Source: Enoplosus armatus
Taxonomy: Eukaryota; Chordata; Actinopteri; Centrarchiformes; Enoplosidae
Direction: 5' to 3'
DNA length: 64,000 nucleotides
Assembly: GCF_043641665.1 (NCBI RefSeq)
Contig: NC_092196.1
Coordinates: 942,501-1,006,500, forward strand
Below, piece after piece: positions 1 to 9,905 of the stretch; within the stretch, counting starts at the first letter, position 1, and the number at the start of each line of letters is the position of its first letter. The notes under the pieces were generated by a model. It searched no databases and was not told the DNA's origin. It saw only the letters and a program-made list of their open reading frames with translations. Position numbers and translations under genes: made by a program.

Positions 1-755
1 TTTGTATGTGTGTGTGGTGGGGTGTGTAAGAATACTTCTCTTGACGAAACGAGCGTTCCATTTATTACACGTGCGTGTTTGAGAGAGAGGGTGGAGGGTG
101 GGGGTGGGTGTGGAGGGTAATGGGCAGAGCCGCGGTTCACCCCTTTGCTTTGTACCCGCAGCAGAGTAAACATGACAAATGGGGGCCCGGGTTTGGCGTG
201 ATTAAAGATGAAAACGAGGATCCATCTTCACCAAAAAAGGAAAAAAAAAAAAAAGAAAGAAGGAAAGAAAGAAAGAAAGAAAGAAAGCACACGCACGCGG
301 GCACGGTATCGTCAGCCCATACCGTCTTATGCTCTGACATAGAGAGAGAGAGAGAGAGAGAGAGAGTATAAAAAGACAGAGATATAAAAAGCAGAGGGGG
401 GGGGATTCTGGGGGTGAAAGCAAAGAAGCGGCCGCATCATCTTCTCAGTTCTTTCAGTCTCCTTCTCCTTCGCCTACTTTTATGTTCATTTTTTATGAAT
501 GGCAACCCCCCCCCCTTCACACACCCACGTCATAGCGTCATATTATAGTGTGAAACAGGCGGCGATGACATCCCTCAACAACCTCCAGCACAGAAAGCAA
601 AGGCAAAGTTATTCCGGTCTCCAAAGTGCGGGCTTCGGTGGTGACAAGCGCGTTCAGTCGGCGTTCAGTTTGGGAATCAGGGACAGGGAGGGCCAAAAAA
701 AAAATAACAACAACAACAAAAAAAAAAACATCAGAGAAAGAGCCAAAGGATAGGG
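1..755 (-). other. hoxb4a 3' UTR / 3' flank
   Basis: This stretch follows the hoxb4a stop codon on the minus strand, so much of it is probably 3' UTR. It has no credible coding sequence. It contains A-rich and GAAA-type tracts (about 238-288), a (GA)n microsatellite at 341-366 and further A-rich runs at 696-730. A TTTATT on the plus strand at 61-66 is an AATAAA polyadenylation signal for minus-strand transcripts and would give a 3' UTR of about 690 nt. The extent is inferred; no transcript evidence is available. Confidence 0.5.
61..66 (-). promoter_or_regulatory. candidate poly(A) signal of hoxb4a
   Basis: AATAAA reads on the minus strand about 690 nt downstream of the hoxb4a stop codon. The hexamer is seen directly; its use is inferred, and the true site could lie outside the window. 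Confidence 0.35.
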
Positions 756-1057
756 CTATAGGGGTCCGGTGCGGTTCTGGGAGCCGGTTAGCGCCTGGGA
801 GTTTGTGTTATTGCCGGTCGTCCCGGAGCGGACCTTTGTGTTGGGCAGCTTGTGGTCCTTCTTCCACTTCATCCGCCGGTTCTGGAACCAGATCTTGATC
901 TGCCGCTCCGACAGGCAGAGCGAGTGCGCGATCTCCACCCTGCGCCTGCGCGTCAGGTACCGGTTGTAGTGGAACTCCTTCTCGAGCTCCAGGACCTGCT
1001 GGCGCGTGTAGGCCGTCCGCGAGCGCTTCGGCTCGCCCCCCGTGTAGCTCGAACTCA
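756..1057 (-). CDS. hoxb4a: Hoxb4a homeodomain protein, exon 2 (homeobox exon)
   Basis: This is the second and last coding exon of a group-4 Hox transcription factor. It opens after a CAG acceptor at 1060-1058; the split Val codon (G|TG) joins in frame to exon 1. It encodes the linker VSSSYTGGE, the 60-residue homeodomain (residues 161-220 of a 251-aa product) and a 31-residue tail ending RTGPL before a TAG at 758-756. The homeodomain runs from [12 protein letters not shown] to WKKDH. Helix 3 carries [13 protein letters not shown], with the invariant Trp, Phe, Asn and Arg used for major-groove DNA contact. [22 protein letters not shown] followed by HSLCLSERQ, and the LPNTK just after the homeodomain, are group-4 signatures. 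The protein acts in the nucleus, binding TAAT-type sites with PBC partners. Apart from the YPWM in exon 1, no other domain is seen. Confidence 0.97.
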
Positions 1058-2349
1058 CTGCGGGAGAGCAACGGGAGCAAAGCGTCAACACAAGCCTCCA
1101 AAAACAACAACAACAGTAATAACAGAGAAGTGGCTGCACTGTGGCACATAATGTCGTGCAGCTGCTGCTCTCAGATCAGCGCAGCGCCGGTGTAGGAGAC
1201 CGGGCATCGGCTCGCACTGAAAATACACGGATAGAGTCACTGTTTTAAATCTGGTAGCGTGGAACATCTAATAAAATAAAATAAAAAAAATGAATGTCAG
1301 TGCGTTACGAGCGCGCAGCGAGGAGAAATAGAGCCATGGCCACCGCGGTAGGATACAAAATGGCTGTAACCTTGGCAGAACTGGTTGATTTCAAGCCATC
1401 CGTTTGTTGCCGCATTTTCAGGGAAATGCACATTGTTGTCAGGTGTGTGTGTGTGTGCTTTTTTCCCCTCTTTTTAATACCCCCCCCCCCCCCCCCCCCC
1501 TCCCAAAAAAAAAAAAACCCACATAACTACAACCGTACACCGGCCGGAGTTGCTCCTCTGCAAAAACAAAAACGGCAGCGCAAGAAAGAAATAATATCTT
1601 ACCGAGTGAAAGACCCGGTGGAGCGGCCGCGTTACCGTGACTTTGCAAAAAAAAAAGAAGAAGTGGCGTTTTCTGTGTCACCCCCCCCCCCCCCCCCAGC
1701 GCGAACGCGTGCGCCCCGGCGTAGTTAGTAGTCTATTACGGCGTTACAGACTGGAGCTGCTCGCTTTTACATTAGTGTTTTACGGCCGGCTCCATAAACA
1801 TGAATATTTCAGCTGCCATAAAAATACCCCCCCCCGCTCTCATCCCACACCCCCACCCCTCTGGAACAACGAGTGGGGAAGGAAGGCTTCGACAGAGTAA
1901 AGTACACCGTTTATACAACCCCGACCACTTAAAATCAAATTACCAAAGCATAAAAGCTAACTTATGGGCTCGCTCGGAGTTGTCATAAGGCGGGGAATCA
2001 GGGCAGACGAGCCCGGCATCGGACTTCAAAAGGCACCTCGGCGGAGAGGTGTAATAAAAATTTATGGAGGGTGTAATTATATTGGCCCCGCAAACAGACG
2101 GTCGTAAATCTTGACCCAAGGGCTACTCTTCTGCTTGTAGCGGAGAGCGAGAGAGACGAGAAAACACACGCACGCACACGCACACACACGCACACACACA
2201 GGGAGGGGAAGCCGTAGATTTTTGACGGCGGACACCTAGCTGACTGCGTGGGTTTCAAAGGCACAAAGGCGCAGCGGCGATGGGGAGAGGGAGAGAGGAG
2301 GGGGGGGGGGGTAGAGAGAGAGAGGCAGAAGTTTGCATGCGGCACTTAC
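1058..2349 (-). other. hoxb4a intron (1,292 bp)
   Basis: The intron runs from a GTAAGT donor (2349 downward) to a CTCTCCCGCAG acceptor ending at 1058. It holds a 21-nt C run (1480-1500), another C run near 1681-1697 and CA/CGCA repeats near 2165-2200. Otherwise it is low in interspersed repeats. It includes several CCATAAA/TTTATGG motifs (near 1790, 1818 and 2061), the core of many Hox/Cdx sites, and ATGG elements near 1330-1370. An intronic enhancer is known in tetrapod Hoxb4; the candidate counterpart is listed separately. Confidence 0.9.
2051..2088 (-). promoter_or_regulatory. candidate hoxb4a intronic enhancer core (Hox sites + NF-Y box)
   Basis: On the minus strand this segment reads a CCAAT box (in GGCCAATATAATTACACC), an immediately adjoining TAATTA homeodomain site, then CCATAAA and a further AT-rich stretch. 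Mouse Hoxb4 has an intronic enhancer in which homeodomain autoregulatory sites and NF-Y/YY1 sites are important. The motif grouping here is consistent with that element. The motifs are seen directly; orthology to the mouse element is inferred without an alignment. Confidence 0.45.
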
Positions 2350-2803
2350 CGATGTTTACATGGACTTTCTTCATCCACGGGTAGACCACGGGGTCCTTGC
2401 GGGCATCCGCGGGGGACGAAGTGCTCTGGCTGTGGGGCGTTGGGCCGCACGGCGGAGGAGGGCTGGGTGTCACCGAGTCGCAGCGGTGGCTCTCCGCGGA
2501 GGGGTTGGTCCGCAGCCCGGCCGGTGGGAGGACGTGACCCCGGGGGGACATCACCACCGAGGCGGGCTGCCCTGCGCGCTGGCACGGCGTGTACGGCGGC
2601 TCGGCTCGCTGCTGCTGCTGCTGCTGCTGCGGGTGGTGGTGGTGGTAAAGAGAGTCCGGCTGAAAGGCGGCAGGCTCCTGCCTCTGGGAGCTGTAGTAGT
2701 CCGGAGAGTGGCTGGGCAGATAGTCGCTCTGTGAGTACTCCTCGCACGGTGGGAACTTCGGGTCCACATAGTTGGAGTTGATCAAATAGGAACTCATGGC
2801 CAT
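2350..2803 (-). CDS. hoxb4a: Hoxb4a homeodomain protein, exon 1
   Basis: This is the first coding exon (151 codons plus one base) of hoxb4a. The start is the ATG at 2803-2801, giving MAMSSYLINSNYVDPKFPP, the conserved group-4 N-terminus. A TTG just upstream is in frame but is not a plausible start. CEEYSQSDYLP and SPDYYSSQRQEP are diagnostic of HoxB4 rather than A4, C4 or D4. Residues 54-57 are four His and residues 59-65 seven Gln. A Ser/Pro-rich middle follows, then DPVVYPWMKKVHVNI with the YPWM hexapeptide at 141-144, which contacts PBC cofactors. The donor GTAAGT follows ATC-G and matches exon 2 in phase. The complete protein is 251 aa, a usual length for Hoxb4. Transcription runs toward low coordinates, as for the other Hox genes here. 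Confidence 0.97.
2595..2646 (-). repeat. in-frame trinucleotide repeats (polyHis/polyGln) in hoxb4a
   Basis: CTG triplets on the plus strand (about 2611-2631) followed by GTG triplets encode seven Gln and four His in hoxb4a exon 1. The purity of the CAG run suggests a length-variable microsatellite within the coding region. Confidence 0.8.
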
Positions 2804-3000
2804 CAATTCCAGTCTTTTCTTTCTTTTTTTTTGCGGAATTGCACCGACTCGGAAAATATATAACTAAAATTTATATCTCATCCCTTTAGTCTTCGGTTAT
2901 TCCTGTTCCGTTGAACCCTCCTACTTTTCTGTCAAGTGAACAAAGTTAAGAAGCCACGTGACGGCGGCCGGCCAATGGCGCGCCTCCAGGACGGACCCCG
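2804..3000 (-). promoter_or_regulatory. hoxb4a proximal promoter / 5' UTR
   Basis: Upstream of the hoxb4a ATG there is an AT-rich segment (2853-2877, with TATATA-like sequence) and then a GC-rich block. That block carries a palindromic CACGTG E-box at 2955-2960 and a CCAAT at 2972-2976, 11 bp apart. Human HOXB4 is known to be driven by USF binding an E-box and NF-Y binding a CCAAT element in its proximal promoter, so the pair is a plausible conserved counterpart. The transcription start is not determined. Confidence 0.55.
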
Positions 3001-4465
3001 GATAAGGAAATGGGATTAAGCATATACACTGCCCCCGCACGCGCATCGTCGTATGGCCGCAGCTTGTGGGCATTCACAGTCTTACAATATCGCCCCCTCC
3101 CTAATCATGCCCCGCTCTCTCTCCCTCTCCCCCTCTCTCTCTCTTTCTCCATATCTATATATATACATATGTACATATCCCTCCGCCACATGTCGGCACG
3201 CATGCCCGCCCCGAGCAGGCAGAGAATCACAACAATAACAAAGCACGTCTGACACACTGAAAATGCATTCCGCTCCTGCAGCTGTAGCTGCACTGGGGAG
3301 CAGTTGTACAGTACCCCCCCCCCCCCCCCCCACCCCCCATTACGCGTTTGAAGAAAAGAAAACATAAAAAAAAGCTGTTAAAAGAAAGCGCTTGGGGTGG
3401 TTTAAAGTGGCGCCTGCACAACCCTCTGTGTATATATTTGTGTGTGTGTGGGGGGGCGTGCTTGCCAAAGCTTTTTTTTTTTTTGTCTCTTTTTTCCCCC
3501 TGTTCTTTTTAAATCGCTAATAATGGGGAGTGGGAGAGTCTCCTCCTGGCCGGCTGCTGGGCCGCCACCCAGCAGCAGCGTGTCAGAGATAAATCTGGCT
3601 TGTTTAGGATCGATAGAAAATTCATCAACTAATTCAGGTTACGCGGCCTCCTAAATCACTTGCAGACCTTTGCATTAGGAACGAGGATTTCTCTTTTTTA
3701 AAAAAGAAAAAACCCCGTGTTGCTCCAACAGGCGCCCCATTCCCTCATTTAACTCCCCCATGCATGGTAATGCAGCCTCGGCCGGGGTCGCCTTTTGCCT
3801 TGCATGAAGAAAAAAAAAAAAGAAAAGAAAAGGGGAAGGGGATTTATTCCCCTCCACTTCCCGATATTAACATCACTGACATAGCAAGTCCATGTGCCCC
3901 CCCCCAAACATCCAGATTGTTCGGCTGCTTTTTGCCCTTGAGCCGTGCGTTACTGAACAGAGATACACGGCTCTTTGTTTTCCCTCCTATAGGGGATTCA
4001 CCTCCCCAGCCGCGACGATCACACAAGCTGCCCCAGACTTTCCATAGCCTTGTCCCCCCCCCCCAATTCCAAGTACTAACACATACACACTCTCTGCTGC
4101 TGTCACTCTCTTAGTGCCATCAAACGCCATAAAACCAGGACTTCCACCTGAAGACGCGCAGAACCGAGACAGCACTCGGCATCATTATCACTCGCCTTAC
4201 TGTTTAATTCCAGTACATCTGCTGCATCTGCACTACATCTGTTTCTGCGTTTAAAAAACAAGACACACACACACACACACATCCGATCCACCTCAAAACG
4301 AAACACTGCAGTGGAAAGAAAGGGATGGAACCGATGTTTTCCCCCAATCAAAAGGAGGCTGATGTACGCACACACACACACACACACACAGGCAAGATGA
4401 TGGAGATATCCAAGTCCTTTGTTTCGAGAAAATTGACCGACTCTAAATCGAAACCTTACCCCCCA

Positions 4466-4507
<42 letters not shown>

Positions 4508-4747
4508 ACCCCGCCAATACGCCTTCTCTAAGATGAACAGTGGAGCGCATCATTTTTCAACGAGAATAGACCAAATAATATTATTTAAAAAAACAGTCCA
4601 ATTCATCCTGGAGCTTGGACCTTTGAGAACGTGAGGACGCTTCGATGATCGAAACAAAACAAAACAAAAACAAAAACAACAAAAAGAAATTGAATGAAAA
4701 TTGAGTTTTCATCTTCGGAGGACGGAGCTTCAAAATAAAGCCCTGAA

Positions 4748-4786
<39 letters not shown>

Positions 4787-4970
4787 CACATATATATTTT
4801 AACACCTCACGGTTCCACTTTTACAAATTCATACATAAAAGCAGCTATCCGTAATGTATGAAAGGCGTCATAATCCGGTGACAGCGGCCACAGGCCTCTC
4901 CTCCTCCTCCTCCTCCTCCTCCTCCTCCTCCCTGTGTTTTTGGATCCATCGCTGCCGTCGCGTATAAATC
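3001..4970. other. hoxb4a upstream, non-coding, low complexity
   Basis: I see no gene. The stretch contains a CT-rich tract (3112-3148), a C run (about 3315-3331), A- and T-rich tracts, several (CA)n microsatellites (about 4263-4281, 4367-4390, 4470-4507, 4749-4774) and a (CCT)n tract (4899-4932). Non-repetitive islands between them (3540-3660, 3720-3800, 4110-4240) could be conserved non-coding elements, but that needs alignment. Confidence 0.6.
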
Positions 4971-4972
4971 AA

Positions 4973-5053
4973 CTATATACTCCCCTAGAAGCGAATTTGT
5001 GATTCTTGCAATGATTCTTTACACAAATCCGGATCTACAGGGTAGATATAGAG
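4973..5053 (-). ncRNA. mir10c: mir-10 precursor (mir-10c type)
   Basis: The minus strand reads a hairpin whose 5' arm contains the miR-10 mature sequence beginning UACCCUGUAGAUCCGGAUUU (plus-strand 5044-5022). The G in CCGGAUUU matches the zebrafish miR-10c form. The 3' arm, starting CAAAUUCGCUUCUAGGGGA (4999-4981), pairs with it across a loop of roughly 20 nt. The flanks (CUAUAU / GUAUAUAG) extend the stem. mir-10 genes lie just 5' of group-4 Hox genes across bilaterians. This one is about 2.2 kb upstream of the hoxb4a ATG on the same strand and may be part of a longer hoxb4a transcript. Confidence 0.95.
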
Positions 5054-6035
5054 GACAGCGGCTCTCTCCGGAGGCGCGAGGTCACACCGTCGACGGCCCT
5101 TTATTGCTTTCATAAACCCCGCTGTCGCATCTTTCCATCCGTCTGTACATGTACTGTCTCTGACACCCCCCCCCCCCCCCCGGCCCGACCCTCTCTGCTG
5201 GCGGGCATCCGGAGAAACGAAGTTATAATGCTGTAGCACTTCCTGCTGTGAGTGGAGTAGCTGAATGCAAACGAAACAAAACAAAACAAAACAAAAGTTT
5301 TTCGTTCGTGAAAGTGGTGGAAATGATGTGTCCACGTGCAGGCTGAGCTCGGAAATAAATCTCGACTATCAAAACTAAAAACGCCCGATGTCTGTCTTTT
5401 AATGACCATTAACATGCGCGCACTGATGTTACAACTCTGGGACTCTTGCAATGTTATTTATGACAATAGAAGTCATATCCTGGAAAAGGTCGAGCACGTT
5501 TATTCTACTGAGAACAAAATCAGGCCTTTTGCATCTCCTTTTTGCTTTTGTTTTTATCAATCTGAATATTCCCACGGCCAATCTGCTAAAACTGAATGTT
5601 TTACTGTGTGTGGACACTCACAACGCTTTCCACGCGCAGTGTAATTACAAGGACTGTTGCAGTTACCCCCAAAAGAGAAAAAAAAGAAACAAAAAGAAAA
5701 CCTTGGCAGCTCCAAAAAAAAAAAAAAAAAAACCAGTGGGACACGTTCTAGCAGAGTGAACGCAATTTAATGAAAGAGGGGGGGGGGGGGGGGGGGAGAC
5801 AAATGGCTTGGCACTGGGAACACTGTCCCTATCAGAAATTGTTCTGAGCGATCTGACTGAAGAATGGATGGACTCGATGAATAAATGAATACATGTCCCT
5901 TCGCTGTGGTAAATGGATTGCAGGCTGTCTCTCCCCCCACCCAAAAAAAAAAAAACCGGAAAAAAAAAAAAACCCTCTGATTTAACTGAATTAAAAAGTG
6001 ATCTGACCCACACACACACACACACGGGCCTGCAG

Positions 6036-6088
<53 letters not shown>

Positions 6089-6650
6089 AGATCTATTTAT
6101 CTAAATTAATAAATACATAAACTGAACAATCATAATTAAAACAAAGCACAAAAGCTCCCATCAAAACCACTTTGACTTGAACGGCCTCATACTTGCCTGC
6201 ATTTTTAGCGCGCATCATATCACGGTGCTTGTTTTTGTATTTAAGTGCAAAAATAAGATTAAAAAAAGTAATAAAAAAAATTGTATTTCCTGTGTAATTT
6301 CTATCTTCTTTTCTCCCCCCCCCCCACTTGCGTTTGCTCCCGCATTGATTTTGTGACACCGACACCGGCCTGCCTGCCTGCTGCAGGCAATATTGCTGCT
6401 CTCTGTTTCCTCCAAAAAGTTGCTCATACATCATCAATAAATGTGAAAAAAAAAAAGAAAAAGAAAAAGCAGGCTGGAGGGAGAGGAACCTGTCAGCCTG
6501 CTTCTAAATCCGCCTCTTCTTCATTTTTTTTTTGGGGGGGGGGTGTTCTTTCCCTTATTTTATTTTGTCTTTTTTTATTGTCGTTGTTATTGCTGTTGCG
6601 TTTCTATTCCACTCTGCGCAGGTGTGTGTGTGTGTGTGTGTGTGTGTGAG
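5054..6650. other. region 5' of mir-10, non-coding
   Basis: No gene is supported. The segment contains C and G runs (about 5166-5180 and 5779-5797), several long A runs, and a (TCTA)n microsatellite at 6036-6088. The piece from 5336 to 5640 is comparatively free of simple repeats, but it shows no coding signature or recognisable RNA. Confidence 0.5.
6036..6088. repeat. (TCTA)n microsatellite
   Basis: About 13 nearly perfect tetranucleotide units, preceded by a short (CA)n tract. Confidence 0.95.
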
Positions 6651-6658
6651 GGAGGGGG

Positions 6659-6681
6659 TCACCTTGACCTGAGGGTCACCT
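6659..6681 (-). promoter_or_regulatory. candidate retinoic acid response element (DR5 plus a third half-site)
   Basis: On the minus strand the sequence reads AGGTGA, a 5-nt spacer CCCTC, then AGGTCA, which is a DR5 arrangement (6681-6665). A third half-site, AGGTGA, abuts it (6664-6659). All three are in the same orientation and match the RGKTSA nuclear-receptor half-site. Retinoid elements of the DR5 class are known between Hoxb4 and Hoxb5 in mouse (the DE and ENE elements), where they set expression boundaries of Hoxb genes. The position here, about 3.9 kb 5' of hoxb4a and beyond mir-10, fits. The motif is seen directly; function and orthology are inferred. Confidence 0.6.
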
Positions 6682-6880
6682 CAGGTATCGATCAAGGTGT
6701 GTTGAGCCCGACTGCGGCACTTCCCTTCCCCTCTGTCAAGTTTGTCAGCAGCAGCCATTCAGCTCAACGGGAGCCGCCATTGTTCGCCGGCTACAGGTAG
6801 AGGTCAATGTGGTGCGCACATCAACACCCGGGAGACAGTTAAGAGGACACGGGAAGACAAAAAGAAAAAAGAAAAACAGA

Positions 6881-6917
<37 letters not shown>

Positions 6918-7090
6918 ATGATCCAGACACAGCGTGATGTGATATCAACAGAGCGAGACACTAAAAGCGCTCAAAACGCGCGCAAAACGAACGCAGTCCT
7001 TCATTTTGGAGTTTATTTAAATATTATAAATCCCGACCTGTCTAGGGAGCTAAGGACCACTTTACTAGCTGTGGCACCCCACCTGCAAGA

Positions 7091-7151
<61 letters not shown>

Positions 7152-7178
7152 GTCAGCTGCTAGAGTGTTCGAAATACA

Positions 7179-7215
<37 letters not shown>

Positions 7216-8668
7216 TAAAGATTTAGATGCAATATCAGGGCGTGTGAAACTGAAGGCCCAGCCCGGGAGACAAAGAGAGGGAGAGGGTGAACATGAAGGT
7301 CAGCGGATCTGGCTCTATTTTTTTATTGCGGGGTCAATTCCGTTTTACAGCTCCAACACCAACACGCTCAAACGGCAACTTCCCGGAGGTTGAAAGGGCT
7401 TGTTTTCTTTTTTTTCTTTTTTTTTTTGGAGAGAGGATAGAAGGGGGGAATAAAAAGCAATAAAATATTCAGAGAGAGGAAGAGAGCCGGGGGTGAATAA
7501 ATAACTTTTAAAGTCACCCCCCCACCTTTCTCTCTCTCTCACACACACACACACAATTTACGAGCTTTCTGAGACTCAAAGTTTGTCCCATCAGCGGCTC
7601 ACAAACGGAAATAAACTCAGCTGCGGGGCTGCCCTGTCCGTCTAGTCCCACAAACTGGGACAAACTGGGATTAAGCTTTGGTCAAAAAAAACAAAAAACA
7701 AAAAACAAACAAACAAACAAAACAAAAAAAAAGGATTCTAGTTGCAACGAGCATTTGAGGTAAGATTTCTCATCTTTTTGTATGTTTTATACTCGCTATC
7801 ATATATACGCAAATAACGCATGCTGGGAAGAAAAAAAGCTCCGTAAAATAATACCCTGATAGAATGGCCACACGAAGCTATGTTTTTTTTTTCTTTTTAA
7901 TTTAGCATGAAACCTTCCATTAAAAAAAATAATAATAATAATGATTAAAAAGCCTGGAAAAGGAGTCGCAGGCCTTAAAAACGTCTCATGAAGCCCAACA
8001 TGAGAATAACAGGAAAAAGGCGACATACTGGAGGGTTAAACGGCCTCTTTATCTGCAGTGACCGGGCCTGTCAATGTTCTGAAATATCACCGAGGTGGGA
8101 AGAAAAAGGGGGGAAAAAAAGGGACAACGAAGAAGAAGAAGAAGGAGATGAAGAGAAATGTGATTTTGCCCCCTTTGTGCGGGGTTTTGAAAAATAAACC
8201 GAGGTCCAGTCCCCTGGTTATTGTCATGCAAAAGCAATCCCTCAGTGTGGCGAGTATTAATCAGAAAGGTGTTTTCTTGGGGGGGGGGCAAGTTGGAAAG
8301 CTCGCTCGGCCTCTGACAATGAGGCTGAATTCATTTCAAGCAAAAGAGAGAGAAATAGTCCGCGAGAGAAACAACAGGGCTGCGCCTTATCTGCGCCCTC
8401 CCTCCCTCCCTCCTTTCTCCGGCTTGTTGTATGACAGAGGAGAAATAAATAAATAAATAAAAGCTTCCGCACATTATAAGACTAAATGAACGCATGTACA
8501 TTTACATGTACAAACACGCGGGGACCCCCTGCCCCTCCAAACCAAAAATAAAGATCAGTTCACCCACACTCACTGCGCTTTTTCTACAATTACCACGCAT
8601 CTGTGAGCTATTTCACTCATTGGTTTCCAGCAGCACAGGCGGGCAAAATCAACCGCCACAATCTGCCA
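6682..8668. other. b4-b5 intergenic remainder up to the gap
   Basis: No gene is supported. It contains an (AT)n tract (6881-6919), (CA)n at 7092-7146, (AAT)n at about 7182-7212, and A-rich and GA-rich tracts. A weaker pair of nuclear-receptor half-sites, GGGTGA and AGGTCA with a 6-nt spacer, lies at 7285-7302. The stretch ends abruptly in the N run. Confidence 0.55.
7092..7146. repeat. (CA)n microsatellite
   Basis: About 27 dinucleotide units, essentially uninterrupted. Confidence 0.95.
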
Positions 8669-8868
8669 NNNNNNNNNNNNNNNNNNNNNNNNNNNNNNNN
8701 NNNNNNNNNNNNNNNNNNNNNNNNNNNNNNNNNNNNNNNNNNNNNNNNNNNNNNNNNNNNNNNNNNNNNNNNNNNNNNNNNNNNNNNNNNNNNNNNNNNN
8801 NNNNNNNNNNNNNNNNNNNNNNNNNNNNNNNNNNNNNNNNNNNNNNNNNNNNNNNNNNNNNNNNNNNN
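8669..8868. other. assembly gap (200 N)
   Basis: Exactly 200 N. The round length suggests a placeholder for a gap of unknown size rather than a measured one. It lies between the hoxb4a/mir-10 region and the hoxb8a intron, where hoxb5a, hoxb6a, possibly hoxb7a, and hoxb8a exon 2 are expected. Confidence 0.95.
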
Positions 8869-9071
8869 GTGAGTGCAGAGCAGCACGGGGTGAACACACA
8901 CACACACACACCCGGGTTGTCTTTTTTTTTTTTTAATTTATTTATGTATTATTTTCTTTTTTCTATTTTATGATCATAATCATGAAGCCACAAAAAGTCC
9001 TGTGCAGGGCCCATAACCCGTCTGCGCGGTCCCACTTTGAAAAATACAGCCGAGAGAACATAAGCAATAAA

Positions 9072-9116
<45 letters not shown>

Positions 9117-9870
9117 CACAAGAAATATGGGCTCAAACAAAATAGGCTACTACATACATGTCAATCCATTCACAGCTCTCTCTCTCTCTCTCTCTACCTC
9201 TAAGCCTATGTCTCTCTAACATCACCAGTCTCCCTATGATGCAAATGATTTCTTTTATTTTTTTTAATATTATTTATATTTTTTTAAAAAACACACACAC
9301 ACACACACACCATTCTGTTTGAAATTTATAATCTGATCGCATTGAACCAAAGCATATTGGCGGGCTGTGGGGTGCACAAAACACACACAAAAGGCCAACT
9401 AAGTGTACACACACACACACACACACACCAGACTCGACCCCGCTTGTGCAATGTGGACCACACGGACGTCACCGCTCGTGTGATGGCTCTGATATTATAT
9501 CACAGACAGTCACATTTGCGAAGGTGCAAAATCCGAGTTTAAAAAAAGAATGCGTTCCCTTTTTCTCTCATCCACACACACACACACACACTCATGCTTT
9601 AACGCTATGGGGAGCTGTGGCCACCTTGTAGCCCAAATAATGCCGGAGACCACAGGCAAGGCAGTAAAACCACACACAAAAAAAAAAAAAAGGCAGTAAA
9701 AGTTTAACCCGGGTCAGAGCTGCATGTCTAAAATGAGTCTGTGTGGCTGGAAACAACTACCTCCAACAACTCTTTCCCATCTGCTCAAAGCAGGCGGGTT
9801 GTTTTTTTCCTCTTTTTGGAGGGGGGCTTCTCATGAAGAGTTCTCAGAGGTTCAGTTCGCTCTCCTCTGT

Positions 9871-9905
<35 letters not shown>

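Noticed and set aside
2248..2781. Open frames on the plus strand opposite hoxb4a exon 1
   Set aside because: They are antisense shadows of a GC-rich, codon-biased coding exon. The same holds for frames opposite hoxb8a exon 1 and hoxb9a exon 1.
2350..2803. Assignment to hoxd4, which would explain the lack of groups 5-7 beside group 8
   Set aside because: The N-terminal sequence and exon 1 of the neighbouring group-8 gene are HoxB-type throughout, and teleosts generally lack hoxd8. The N gap explains the missing genes.
2853..2877. TATA box for hoxb4a
   Set aside because: The sequence is AT-rich and TATATA-like but would place the start site within about 30 bp of the ATG. Hox promoters usually lack TATA boxes, so it was not called.
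6036..6088. CRISPR-like or other regularly spaced array
   Set aside because: It is a plain tetranucleotide microsatellite without spacers, in a vertebrate genome.
7285..7302. Second retinoid element (GGGTGA-6nt-AGGTCA)
   Set aside because: A 6-nt spacer is not a classical RAR/RXR arrangement. It is kept only as a note in the region entry.
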